A stretch of DNA of 64,000 nt from Egibacteraceae bacterium. Lineage in GTDB: Bacteria; Actinomycetota; Nitriliruptoria; Euzebyales; Egibacteraceae. Positions 40,550-50,017 of this stretch are shown in pieces. A model generated the notes under the pieces. That model was given only the letters and a program-made list of their open reading frames with translations. It was not told the origin of the DNA and made no database searches. The stretch covers positions 1-64,000 of the forward strand of contig JAUJMQ010000002.1 in NCBI GenBank assembly GCA_030446775.1. The letters run 5' to 3'. Within the stretch, counting starts at the first letter, position 1. The number at the start of each line of letters is the position of its first letter. The translations under genes and the position numbers were made by a program.

Positions 40550-41851
40550 ATGCCCCGTCGTCCCGCGCTCCTGGCCGAGCCCGCCTACGTCGTCGCGCTC
40601 GTCATCGCCGTCGTCGTGGCCCTCGGCTTCGGTCTCGTCGTCCCCGTGCTGCCGCTGTTCGTCCGCGAGTTCGGCGTCGGGCTGTTCGCGGTCACCGGCG
40701 TCGTCGCGGCCTTCGCGGGCGTACGGCTGCTGTCGAGCGTCTACACCGGCGCGCTCGCCGACCGGATCGGCACGCGGCGGGCCATCGGGTTCGGCGCGAT
40801 CATCGTCGCCGCCTCGAGCCTGGGAACGGCGGTCGCTCCCAACTACTGGACCGTCCTCGTCGTCCGCGGCCTTGGGGGGTTCGGCAGTGCGCTGTTCTTC
40901 AACGCGCTGTTGGCCATGGTCGTGCGCATCATCGCCGCCGACCAGCGCGGCCGCGCGGTCGGCACGTTGCAGGGCGCGTTCCTGTTCGGCATCGCGTTCG
41001 GTCCCAGCGTCGGGGGGCTGCTGGCCGAGCCGCTCGGCCTGCGCCTGCCGTTCGCGATCTACGCGGTGTTCTGCGGCGCGGCCGGCGTCGTCGCACTGCG
41101 ATTCCTGCCCGGCGACGACCGCGGGCCGGCCGTCGCGGTGAACGGTGCCGGTGCGAGCGTGGACGAGCCGTCCGGCGGTGGGCGGACCCCGGCCGGTGCC
41201 GGCGCCGGACGGGGGCCCGCCCGGCCGCAGGGCCTGACCGCGACGTGGCGCCTGACGCGGGAGCTGTGCGCCGACCCCGCCTTCGTCGCGGCGCTCGTGA
41301 TGATGGCGGCGTCCCGCTGGGCCGCCACGGGCGTGCGGTTCAGTCTCATCCCGGTGTTCGGGGCCGAGGTCGTGGGCGCCAGCAAGGCCGTCGTCGGGGG
41401 GGCGTTGACCCTCGCGGCGGTGACCCATCTGCTCGTGCTGTGGCCCACCGGCAAGATCGCCGACACCGTCGGCCGGCGGGCGATGGGCGCGCCGGCCTAC
41501 CTGGTGTTCGCCGTGATCGCCGCGGCCGTCGGGTTCGCCACCTCGCTGACGGCGTTCCTCGTCGTCATGGCGCTGTACGGCGTCGGGACGGGACTGACCT
41601 CGGTGACGCCGCCCGCCGTTGTCGGCGACATCGTGCCGCCGGAGCGGACCGGCGTGGGCGTCGGCGTGCTCAACACGGCCGGCGACCTCGGCAGCGTCGG
41701 AGGACCGCTGGTGTCCGGGCTCCTGGCCGAGCGGCTGGGGTACGGCTGGGGCTTCGGCGCCAGCGCCCTGCTCCTCGCCGTCGGCGGCCTGGTCGCGCTG
41801 GGGATGCGCGAGACGCTGCCCTCGCGGGTCGAGGCCCGCACGGCCGTCTGA
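40550..41851 (+). CDS. MFS transporter
   Basis: About 12 hydrophobic segments; GALADRIGTRRAIGFGAIIVAASSLGTA; GKIADTVGRRAMG. Confidence 0.92.
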   Translation: MPRRPALLAEPAYVVALVIAVVVALGFGLVVPVLPLFVREFGVGLFAVTGVVAAFAGVRLLSSVYTGALADRIGTRRAIGFGAIIVAASSLGTAVAPNYWTVLVVRGLGGFGSALFFNALLAMVVRIIAADQRGRAVGTLQGAFLFGIAFGPSVGGLLAEPLGLRLPFAIYAVFCGAAGVVALRFLPGDDRGPAVAVNGAGASVDEPSGGGRTPAGAGAGRGPARPQGLTATWRLTRELCADPAFVAALVMMAASRWAATGVRFSLIPVFGAEVVGASKAVVGGALTLAAVTHLLVLWPTGKIADTVGRRAMGAPAYLVFAVIAAAVGFATSLTAFLVVMALYGVGTGLTSVTPPAVVGDIVPPERTGVGVGVLNTAGDLGSVGGPLVSGLLAERLGYGWGFGASALLLAVGGLVALGMRETLPSRVEARTAV

Positions 41852-41869
41852 CCGCGCCGACCGGCCGGT

Positions 41870-42679
41870 GTGACGCTGCGCGTGTCGCCCTACACTCGCG
41901 GCGTGCTGCCCTCCCTGGTCTACCGGCTGTACGAGCGCCGGTTGCGCGGCGAGCTTCGGGACGGGGCCCTTCCCCGCCACATCGGCGTCGTGCTGGACGG
42001 AAACCGCCGCTTCGCCCGCGCCCGCGGCCTGGAGACGGTGGTCGAGGGCCACCGCGCCGGCGCCGACCGCATCCACGACCTGCTCGACTGGTGCCACGAG
42101 CTCGGCATCCCCTACGTCACGCTGTGGCTGCTGTCCACCGACAACCTCCGGCGCGACGAGTCCGAGGTCACCGGCCTCGTGCCGATCATCGCCGACACCG
42201 TCACCCGCATCGCCAACGACCCGGCCAACCGGGCCCGAGGGGTGAAGATCACCGGCGTCGGCGCCCTCGACGTGCTGCCCGACGCGCTGCGGCGGGCGCT
42301 CAAGGACGCCGAGGAGGCGACCGCCGGGCGCGACGGCTGCCACGTCCAGGTCGCCGTCGGCTACGGCGGACGCCAGGAGATCACCGACGCGCTGCGCGCG
42401 CTGCTCGAGTCGCGCCACGCCCGCGGCCACTCGTTGTCCGACGTCATCGACGACCTCTCACCCGAGCTGATCGCCGCGCACCTGTACACGACCGGCACGC
42501 CCGACCCCGACCTCATCATCCGGACCTCGGGTGAGATCCGGCTGTCGGGCTTCCTGCTGTGGCAGTCCGCGCATTCGGAGTTCTACTTCTGCGACCCCTA
42601 CTGGCCGGAGTTCCGCAAGACCGACTTCCTCCGCGCCCTGCGCGAGTTCCAGCACCGCCAGCGCCGCTACGGCCGCTGA
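41870..42679 (+). CDS. uppS: Isoprenyl transferase (cis-prenyltransferase, UppS family)
   Basis: HIGVVLDGNRRFARARGLETVVEGHRAGADRI; DPDLIIRTSGEIRLSGFLLWQSAHSEFYFCDPYWPEF. Confidence 0.94.
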   Translation: MTLRVSPYTRGVLPSLVYRLYERRLRGELRDGALPRHIGVVLDGNRRFARARGLETVVEGHRAGADRIHDLLDWCHELGIPYVTLWLLSTDNLRRDESEVTGLVPIIADTVTRIANDPANRARGVKITGVGALDVLPDALRRALKDAEEATAGRDGCHVQVAVGYGGRQEITDALRALLESRHARGHSLSDVIDDLSPELIAAHLYTTGTPDPDLIIRTSGEIRLSGFLLWQSAHSEFYFCDPYWPEFRKTDFLRALREFQHRQRRYGR

Positions 42680-42840
42680 GCCCAGACGCTGGGCCGGGGA
42701 CAGCGGCGGGCCGGCCTCCCGGTCCATCTCTGTCGGGTGTGTGCGGCGTCGGACGAGCGGGGGCGGGTTGCGCCTCCCCGGTGCGAGCGCGGACGGCCCG
42801 TACCCTGCGGGCAGCCGACGTCCGGGGACCGAGGGTGCGC

Positions 42841-44193
42841 GTGACCGCAGACCGCCTGACCTACGTGCTCGACACCTGTGTGCTGCTGGCCGATCCGCGG
42901 GCGCTGTTCCGCTTCGACGAGCATGCGGTCGTCCTGCCGCTGGTCGTCGTGGAGGAACTCGACTCCCACAAGACGCGCATGGACGAGGTCGGTCGCAACG
43001 CGCGGAGCGCGCTGCGGCTCATCGAGGAGCTGCGGGTGCGCAGCGGCACCGGGCTGCGCGAGCCCGTGGCGCTCGGCGCACGCGGGACCCTGCGCGTGGA
43101 GGGCAACCACGTCGACACGGCGCTGCCCGCCTACCTCGACCCCTCCAAGCCCGACCACCGCATCCTCGCGGTCGCGCTCGGCATCGGCGGCACGCTCGTG
43201 AGCAAGGACACCGCCCTGCGGATCAAGGGCGGGCAGCTGGGCGTGCCCGTCGAGGACTACCGCGCCGACACGGTCGAGGTCGACGAGCGCTACACCGGCA
43301 TCGCCGAGGTCGAGGTCGACCGGGTTACCCTCGACGCGCTCCACGCGTCGGGCAAGGCGTCGCTGACGGCCGCCGGAACCGGTGACGCCGAGCTCAACCA
43401 GTGCCTGGTCCTGCGGGCCGGCCGGTCCGCGTCGGGGCTCGCCCGGGTGGTCGGTGTGGCCCAAGACGAGATCACGGTCGCGCGCGTCCCGGGCTCGTCG
43501 CGGGCGTTCGGGGTCTCGGCCCGCGACGTCCGCCAGACGTTCGCGCTGGATCTGCTGACCGATCCCGCCGTCCCCTGCGTGTCCCTGATGGGCATGGCCG
43601 GCACCGGCAAGACCTTCCTCGCGCTGGCCGCCGGCCTCGAACAGGTCCTCGAGGCGCGCGCCTACCGGCGGCTGTCGGTCTACCGGCCGCTCGTCGCGGT
43701 GGGACGTCAGGAGGTCGGCTACCTGCCCGGCGACCTCGAGGAGAAGCTGTCGCCGTGGATGGCGGCGATCCACGACAACCTCTACGCACTGTTTCGCTGC
43801 GACGACGAGCCGGGCGCGGCGCGCTCCGGGAGGGAGGGCGACGACCATCGCCACGCCTCCGCCGCGGTCGATGCGCTGCTCGAGCGCGGCCAGCTGGAGA
43901 TGGCGGCGATCACCTACCTGCGCGGGCGCTCCATCACCGACGAGTACGTGATCGTCGACGAGGCGCAGAACCTCGAGCTGCCAACCCTCAAGGTCATCCT
44001 CACCCGCATGGCCCACGGCTCGAAGGTGGTGTTCTGCGGCGACCTGTCCCAGGTCGACAACCCCTACATCTCGCCGTTCGGCGGGATGGCGGCCCTCATC
44101 GAGAAGCTCAAGGGCACCTCGCTGTTCGGGCATGTCACCATGAGCAAGGGGGTCCGCTCCCCGCTGGCCGAGCTCACCGCAACCGCGTTCTGA
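42841..44193 (+). CDS. PIN-domain + PhoH-like ATPase
   Basis: N-terminal PIN YVLDTCVLLADPRALFRFDEHAVVLPLVVVEELD; PhoH Walker A GMAGTGKTFLALAAGLEQ; DEYVIVDEAQNLELPTLKVILTRMAHGSKVVFCGD. Confidence 0.95.
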   Translation: MTADRLTYVLDTCVLLADPRALFRFDEHAVVLPLVVVEELDSHKTRMDEVGRNARSALRLIEELRVRSGTGLREPVALGARGTLRVEGNHVDTALPAYLDPSKPDHRILAVALGIGGTLVSKDTALRIKGGQLGVPVEDYRADTVEVDERYTGIAEVEVDRVTLDALHASGKASLTAAGTGDAELNQCLVLRAGRSASGLARVVGVAQDEITVARVPGSSRAFGVSARDVRQTFALDLLTDPAVPCVSLMGMAGTGKTFLALAAGLEQVLEARAYRRLSVYRPLVAVGRQEVGYLPGDLEEKLSPWMAAIHDNLYALFRCDDEPGAARSGREGDDHRHASAAVDALLERGQLEMAAITYLRGRSITDEYVIVDEAQNLELPTLKVILTRMAHGSKVVFCGDLSQVDNPYISPFGGMAALIEKLKGTSLFGHVTMSKGVRSPLAELTATAF

Positions 44194-44322
44194 CCCACCT
44201 GGCCACCGCGCTGCGCCGGTCGCAGCCCCGGGTGGTGCGGTGCCCGGCGTGTCGCCGACGGTGGCGAGCGCCTCCCGCGGCCGCGACAGTGGGGCGTCCC
44301 CGCTCGCAGCGAAAGGCAGCGC

Positions 44323-45894
44323 GTGCCCGACGTCGTCGTCGTCGGCGCCGGTCACAACGGCCTGGTCGCCGCGTGCTATCTCGCCCGTGCCGGTCTCGAC
44401 GTCCTCGTCGTCGAGCAGGCCGATCGGGCGGGGGGCGGCAGCCGCACCGACGAGCTCGTGCCCGGCTACCGCTTCGACACCCACTCGGTCGCCCACAACA
44501 TCATCAACATGACCGATATCCCGGACGAGCTCGATCTTGCGGCGGCGGGTCTGGACTACCGCGAGATGGACCCGTTCGCGGTGTCGGTCGGCGCCGACGG
44601 CCGCATCGTCCGCTTCGCCCGGTCCGTGGACGCCACCGTGGCCTCGATCGCCGAGGTCAGCCCTGCGGATGCCGACGCCTACGCCGAGTTCATGCGCCTG
44701 GCACTCCCGCTCGTGCGGGTCGCCGTCAGCGGTGTGCAGTCGGGTGCGTCGCCGGCGCGGGTCCGGCGGATCGCCCGGGCCCAGATCGCCGGCGGCATCA
44801 CGACGCTGCTGCGCTACCGGGGACCGGTCAACGTCGCGCGTGAGCTGCTCGCCCCCTACCAGCGCATCCTCGAGCACCGGCTCGCCTCGGACGTGACGCG
44901 CGCCCCCGTCGCGGCGTTCGCCGCGCATGCGTCGGCCAGCCCGGCCACGCCCGGCTCCGCCTTCTTCGCGCTGTGGCAGGCCGCCTACCACCTGTACGGC
45001 CAGTGGCACGCGCGCGGCGGCGCCCAGGGGCTCGTCGACGCGTTGCTGCGGCGTCTGGACAGCCTGGGCGGGGGCGTGCGGACCGCCGCGCCCGTCGTCC
45101 GCATCGACCGCGCCCCGGACGGCCGCGTGGCCGGCGTCACCCTCGCCGGCGGGGAGGCGGTCCGAGCGCCCGTCGTCGTCACCGCGATCGACCCCCGGGT
45201 CGCGCTGCTCGCGCTGCTCGACCCCCCGCTGACCGGCCCCGTCGCCGACGAGCTGCGCGCCACGTCGCGCGGCAACGCCGTGCAGATGGTCGTGCACCTC
45301 GCGGTCGACCGTCTGCCGGCCTATCCCGGGGCGCGAGCCGGAGACCACGCCGGCCTGCAGTCCTACGTCGACTCCCTGGACGACCTCGTGCACGGCTTCG
45401 CGGCCGCCGAGGACCGGCGGCTGCCGCCGGACCCCGTGCCCGTGTACGGCTTCACGCCCTCGGCGCTGGACGACGGGCTGGCCCCACCGGGCCGCCACAC
45501 GCTGTACCTCGCATGCCCGTGCGCGCCGTCCGCCGTGGAGGGCGGTTGGAGCGCGTCGGCCGAGGCCTTCGCCGAGCGGATGATCGACGCGCTGGAGGCG
45601 CGCGCCCCTGGCTTCCGATCGACGGTGGTGGGCCGCGCCGTCCGCACCCCCGAGACGATGGCCGCCGAGCTCGCATGGCCGGATGCGCACCCGATGCACC
45701 TCGACATGAGCCTGGATCAGCTCGCCTTCCTGCGGCCCACCCGTGCGCTGGCCGGCCATGCGACGCCGGTGCGGGGGTTGTTCATCTCCGGTGCGGGCAC
45801 CGCGCCCGTCGGTGGCATCGCGGGATCGCCCGGCAGAGCCGCTGCCAAGGCGGTCCTCGCCCGCCACGGCATGCCGCGCAGGCCAAGCGCATGA
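44323..45894 (+). CDS. FAD-dependent oxidoreductase (phytoene desaturase/CrtI-like)
   Basis: VVVVGAGHNGLVAACYLARAGLDVLVVEQADRAGGGSRTDEL; C-terminal GLFISGAGTAPVGGIAGSPGRAAAKAVL. Confidence 0.92.
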   Translation: MPDVVVVGAGHNGLVAACYLARAGLDVLVVEQADRAGGGSRTDELVPGYRFDTHSVAHNIINMTDIPDELDLAAAGLDYREMDPFAVSVGADGRIVRFARSVDATVASIAEVSPADADAYAEFMRLALPLVRVAVSGVQSGASPARVRRIARAQIAGGITTLLRYRGPVNVARELLAPYQRILEHRLASDVTRAPVAAFAAHASASPATPGSAFFALWQAAYHLYGQWHARGGAQGLVDALLRRLDSLGGGVRTAAPVVRIDRAPDGRVAGVTLAGGEAVRAPVVVTAIDPRVALLALLDPPLTGPVADELRATSRGNAVQMVVHLAVDRLPAYPGARAGDHAGLQSYVDSLDDLVHGFAAAEDRRLPPDPVPVYGFTPSALDDGLAPPGRHTLYLACPCAPSAVEGGWSASAEAFAERMIDALEARAPGFRSTVVGRAVRTPETMAAELAWPDAHPMHLDMSLDQLAFLRPTRALAGHATPVRGLFISGAGTAPVGGIAGSPGRAAAKAVLARHGMPRRPSA

Positions 45895-45962
45895 CCTTCC
45901 GGCCACGAACATCGTCGAGATGTGGGATTGGCGCCCGCGGCTGCGCCCCGTAAGGTGACCTG

Positions 45963-47753
45963 GTGAGGAGTCTCGTGCCCCGTCCCGGAAGTGGCCGCAA
46001 CCGCATGCGCTCGGCGGCGTTGGCGATCGCTGTCGTGCTCATCGCCGTGCCGGCAGCGGCTCTCGCAGCGCAGTCGGCCGCATCCTCGGGCAAGGCTGGC
46101 GCGACGGGCGCCAGGGCCGGCGGGGAGCAGGCGGTGGCCGCAGCCACCCAGGCGGCCGAGGCCCAGGCGAGCGAGCCGGCGGGGCCCGGAGCCGGCCAGC
46201 AGGCGCAGCCGGGCGCCGGCGAGCAGGCGGGCCAGGCCGGTGCCGGCGAGCAGGGTACCGGCGGCGCTGCCGGCGGCGGCGAGGCCGCGCCGGCGGACAA
46301 CGGCGCCGCGCAGGGCAAGGCCGCTCCCGCGGAGCCACAGGTCGCCGCTGCGCCGGCCACTGCCGGTCCCGACACGGTCAAGCCGAGCGAACCCGCGAAG
46401 CCGCAGGCCGGGGGCGAGGCCGAGCAGCCGCAATCCGAGCCCGCGAAGCCGGCCGCCCCCGCGAAGCCGGACGCCCCCGCCAAGTCGGAACCCGCGCCCG
46501 CCGAGCCGCGCGCTCCCGCCGGGCCGGACGCACCGGGCAAGCCCAGCGAGCCGGCGCCGGCGCCGTCGGAGGCGCCGGTCCTCGTCGCACCCGCGGCCGA
46601 GACCGTCGTGGCCGGCCGCGAGCGTCTCGCCGTCGAGGTCGACGGCAACGTCGAGCGGCTCGTCGTGCAAGTGGTCCCGTCGGCGGCTGGGGCCGCGGCC
46701 CGGTGGTCGGTCGAGACCGACCCCAGCGCGGACTCGGCTGCCGTGGCGATCGACCTGGAGAGCCCCGAGTACGGTCCCGCCCCGGCCAACGGCCGCGCCC
46801 GGGTGACCGTGTGGAGCGGCGACACCGGCGCGGCGCCGCTGGCGGCCAACATCCCGGTCACCGTCGACCTGGACCCGGCCCGTCCGAGCGGGCTTGCGGC
46901 GCGGGTCCGCCGCAGCGGCGATGTCGTGCTCACCTGGGACGCTCCCGTCGCCTCCTCCGACCGCCATCGCGTGCGGCGCGCCGAGGGTCGCGGCGGGTAC
47001 GTCGGGATGGCGACGTTCGACTGGACCGCGACGCGGACCCGCGACGCAGGCGTCGAGCCCGGCCGGTACCGCTACGAGCTGACGGCCAGCCGCCCGGGCG
47101 CCGACGGGACCCTGAACTGGTCCGAGCCGGTCGTGCTACCGGTCCGCGTCACCTCGCCCGAGGTCAAGACCCCGCCTCCGACCCAGCGGCCCCCGACCGA
47201 GCCGCCATCCGCCAACCGCCCCGACGGGAGCGAGAACCCAGGCCAGGGCTCGGAGTCGGGCAAGGATGGCGGCGGCGAGCCGCCTCGCGACACGCCGCCC
47301 CGAGAGACGCGGGACGGCGGCGGCGGCGACGCCTCCAGGCCGCGGCCGCGCACGGGTGGCGGGGCGACGCAGCCTCCACTGCGGTTCTCCGCGCCGCCGG
47401 CGAACATCCAGCCGCTCGTGCCCGGCGCGTCGGCCTACGACCCACCGCCGAGCGTCGCCCTCCCGCAGGTCGCCGACCCGAGCGCGCCGACCGGCACCAG
47501 CGACCTGACGCTGCAGCCGTACGAGGCGCCGCCGGTCCCCCCGCAGGCCGCGCCGGTGCCGCCGGCGGTCGAGGCCCCCGTGCTCGCCGCGCCCACCGAC
47601 GACCCCGCGGTCACAGAGCAGCCGGTGGACGCCGGGGAGGAGGCGCTCACCGCGCCCGAAGGCGGCCCCGTCGAGGTCGACCCGGCCAGCGTCGCCGCCG
47701 TGCTCCTCGTCCTGCTGCTCGGCGGGCACGGTTGGCGGCTGACCCGCCCCTGA
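45963..47753 (+). CDS. Secreted/anchored Ala-Pro-rich low-complexity protein with FN3-like segment and C-terminal TM
   Basis: Signal peptide; GEQAGQAGAGEQ and AKPAAPAKPDAPAK repeats; PSGLAARVRRSGDVVLTWDAPVASSDRHRVRR; C-terminal VAAVLLVLLLGGHGWRL. Confidence 0.8.
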   Translation: MRSLVPRPGSGRNRMRSAALAIAVVLIAVPAAALAAQSAASSGKAGATGARAGGEQAVAAATQAAEAQASEPAGPGAGQQAQPGAGEQAGQAGAGEQGTGGAAGGGEAAPADNGAAQGKAAPAEPQVAAAPATAGPDTVKPSEPAKPQAGGEAEQPQSEPAKPAAPAKPDAPAKSEPAPAEPRAPAGPDAPGKPSEPAPAPSEAPVLVAPAAETVVAGRERLAVEVDGNVERLVVQVVPSAAGAAARWSVETDPSADSAAVAIDLESPEYGPAPANGRARVTVWSGDTGAAPLAANIPVTVDLDPARPSGLAARVRRSGDVVLTWDAPVASSDRHRVRRAEGRGGYVGMATFDWTATRTRDAGVEPGRYRYELTASRPGADGTLNWSEPVVLPVRVTSPEVKTPPPTQRPPTEPPSANRPDGSENPGQGSESGKDGGGEPPRDTPPRETRDGGGGDASRPRPRTGGGATQPPLRFSAPPANIQPLVPGASAYDPPPSVALPQVADPSAPTGTSDLTLQPYEAPPVPPQAAPVPPAVEAPVLAAPTDDPAVTEQPVDAGEEALTAPEGGPVEVDPASVAAVLLVLLLGGHGWRLTRP

Positions 47754-47758
47754 CGACT

Positions 47759-47788
47759 GTCGGGGGCCGGCGCCGCGCCGGCGCCGAC
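47759..47788. terminator. Strong GC hairpin between convergent genes (possible terminator)
   Basis: gtcgggggccggcgccgcgccggcgccgac inverted repeat just after the stop at 47753; no U-tract. Confidence 0.35.
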
Positions 47789-47841
47789 TCCCCCTCGGCC
47801 GGCGTTGCGCCCGGCACGGTCCTTGCGCTCCGGGCCGCGCG

Positions 47842-48540
47842 TCACTCCAGCTCGGGCAGGTCACCGGTCAGGAAGAAGGCCGCCTGGCGGGCCATCTCCA
47901 CGCCGTGGTCGGCGATCCGCTCGTAGTACCGGCAGATCAGCGCAAGGCTGACGGCCTCCTCCACGGTCTGCTCGCCGAGGTACAGCTCGGTCAGCAGCGC
48001 CTTCTGCAGCATGTCGACATCGTCGTCGAGCTCCTGCAGCTCGACGGCCGCCAGCGCGTCGTGCGCGCGCCAGGCGTTCACGGCACCGGTGAAGACCATG
48101 CCCGACACGCTGCCGAGGCGGGCGATCATCTCGCGCAGGGACGGGCCCATCGACGGCGGATGGACCCATGCGAGCGACTCGGCGACGTGACGCAGCAGAT
48201 CTCCTGAGCGCGCGACGTCCTCGCTGCAGCGCAGCAGCGCCACGACCCGACGCAGGTCACCGGCGACCGGGGACTGGCGGGCGAGCAGCTGGAAGCAGCT
48301 CTCCTCCAACAGCAGGCAGCGGCGGTCGACCTCAGCGTCCATCGCGATCGCCCGCTGCGCGCTCGCGGTGTCGGCCTCCAGGAACGCGTCGGTCACCGGA
48401 CCGACCAGCCGCGCGACGATCTCCCCCACGGCCACGAGCTGGTCGTCGCAGTCCTGCAGCTGCTGGGAGAACGCGGCACGCGACAGCGTGGGCTGGTGGC
48501 GTTGGGCCTCCAGCCACTCCAGCGGGTCCTCGTCGCTCAT
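47842..48540 (-). CDS. PhoU-like phosphate signalling protein (copy 1)
   Basis: RQSPVAGDLRRVVALLRCSEDVARSGDLLRHVAES; LICRYYERIADHGVEMARQAAFFLTGD. Confidence 0.85.
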   Translation of the reverse strand: MSDEDPLEWLEAQRHQPTLSRAAFSQQLQDCDDQLVAVGEIVARLVGPVTDAFLEADTASAQRAIAMDAEVDRRCLLLEESCFQLLARQSPVAGDLRRVVALLRCSEDVARSGDLLRHVAESLAWVHPPSMGPSLREMIARLGSVSGMVFTGAVNAWRAHDALAAVELQELDDDVDMLQKALLTELYLGEQTVEEAVSLALICRYYERIADHGVEMARQAAFFLTGDLPELE

Positions 48541-48661
48541 CGGTGCACCTCTGTCTCCGGTCGGCTCGTGGGCCGGCCGGTCGCGCGGCCCGCCCCGTCA
48601 ATCCTGCCCGCCGCGATGCACCGCCGCCGTCCGCGTGCCGCCGGCCGCTAGCGTGAGGGTC

Positions 48662-49942
48662 ATGGTCGCCCGCCGACGGGGGCTGCGCATCCTCGCGCGC
48701 CCCGGCCACCCCGACTTCCTCGATCTGCCCTGGGACCGCCCGTTGGACCGGTGGCGCTCGGAGCGGTCCGTGGAGGTCGTGCGGGGGGTGCACCGCCACG
48801 TCGTGCAGTTCGTCGACTACGGCGGGACGATCTACGCGCTGAAGGAACTGCCGCCCCGCGTGGCCGAGCGCGAGTACCGGATGCTGCGGAAGATGGCGGA
48901 GGAGGAGCTGCCGGTCGTCGAGGCCGTCGGTGTCGTCACCCGCTCCGGAGCCGGTTCCGACGACCCGCTCGAAGACGTGCTGATCACCCGGTACCTCGAC
49001 TACTCGCTGCCCTACCGGACGCTGTTCACCCACCGCCGCGCCGCGACGTCCGACGTCCGGGGGCTGTCCGACCGGCTGCTCGACGGGATGGTGATGCTGC
49101 TGGTCCGGCTCCACCTGTTCGGCTTCTTTTGGGGTGACTGCTCGCTGAACAACACGCTGTTCCGCCGTGACGCCGGAGCGCTGGCCGCCTACCTCGTGGA
49201 CGCCGAGACGGGGGAGTGGCACGCGACGCTGACCGACGGGCAGCGGGCGGCGGATCTCGACGTCACCGTGCTCAACGTGGCGGGCGGACTGCTCGACGTC
49301 CAGTCCCAGCTGGGGCTGCCACCCGAGCCGGATCCCATCGAGACGGCCGAGGACCTGCGTCGCCGCTACGACCAGCTGTGGACCGAGCTGACGACCGAGG
49401 AGGTGATCGGCCCCGACGAGCGCTACAAGATCGAGGCGCGGATGCGCCGGCTCAACGACCTCGGCTTCGACGTCGACGAGGTCGAGATCGTCCAGACCGA
49501 CGAGGGCGACCGCCTGCTGCTGCGGACCGCCGTCACCGAGGCGGGCCACCACCGCCGCCGGCTGCTGTCGCTGTCGGGGCTGGAGGCCCAGGAGAACCAG
49601 GCTCGCGTCCTGCTCAACGACCTCGCGAACTTCCGCGCCTACCACGACCGCAAGACCGGCAAGACGATGCCCGAGATCGTCGCCGCGTACCGCTGGCTGA
49701 CAGAGGTGTTCGAGCCGACCGTCGCGGCGATCCCCGAGCACCTGCGGGGCAAGCTCGAGCCCGTCGAGGTCTTTCACGAGGTCATCGAGCACAAGTGGTT
49801 CTTGTCGGAGTCGGTCGGCCGCGACGTCGGCATCGACGAGGCCGTCGCCTCCTACATCGCCGACGTGCTGCCGGAGGCACCCGACGAGCGGCTGGTGCTG
49901 GCCGACGGCGAGCCGTCAGCCGGCTGGATCGGCTACGGCTGA
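48662..49942 (+). CDS. DUF4032 / LPS-kinase-like protein
   Basis: YGGTIYALKELPPRVAEREYRMLRKMAEEELPVVEAVGVV; LHLFGFFWGDCSLNNTLFRRDAGALAAYLVDAETGE; EHKWFLSESVGRDVG. Confidence 0.88.
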   Translation: MVARRRGLRILARPGHPDFLDLPWDRPLDRWRSERSVEVVRGVHRHVVQFVDYGGTIYALKELPPRVAEREYRMLRKMAEEELPVVEAVGVVTRSGAGSDDPLEDVLITRYLDYSLPYRTLFTHRRAATSDVRGLSDRLLDGMVMLLVRLHLFGFFWGDCSLNNTLFRRDAGALAAYLVDAETGEWHATLTDGQRAADLDVTVLNVAGGLLDVQSQLGLPPEPDPIETAEDLRRRYDQLWTELTTEEVIGPDERYKIEARMRRLNDLGFDVDEVEIVQTDEGDRLLLRTAVTEAGHHRRRLLSLSGLEAQENQARVLLNDLANFRAYHDRKTGKTMPEIVAAYRWLTEVFEPTVAAIPEHLRGKLEPVEVFHEVIEHKWFLSESVGRDVGIDEAVASYIADVLPEAPDERLVLADGEPSAGWIGYG

Positions 49943-49967
49943 ACGCCGGCTTCGTGCTGGCGCTGGC

Positions 49968-50009
49968 TTTGTTCTGATCGCCTCGGCCCGCCAGGCGGAT
50001 CAGAACAAA
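49968..50009. repeat. 42-bp inverted repeat, copy 2 of the dispersed palindrome
   Basis: TTTGTTCTGATCGCCTcggcccgccAGGCgGATCAGAACAAA; outer arms identical to 6208-6249. Confidence 0.85.
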
Positions 50010-50017
50010 CCCCCCGC

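Noticed and set aside
42841-44193. PIN-PhoH fusion as an unusual architecture
   Set aside because: A common and established bacterial family
42667-45912. 1081-aa minus-strand ORF (and similar long antisense ORFs at 3939-5867, 21434-23353, 12345-14651, 60191-62011)
   Set aside because: They lie opposite confident genes (PIN-PhoH, FAD oxidoreductase, eno, ilvA and others), are Arg/Ala/Gly/Pro-rich with no motifs, and are expected from high-GC third-position bias
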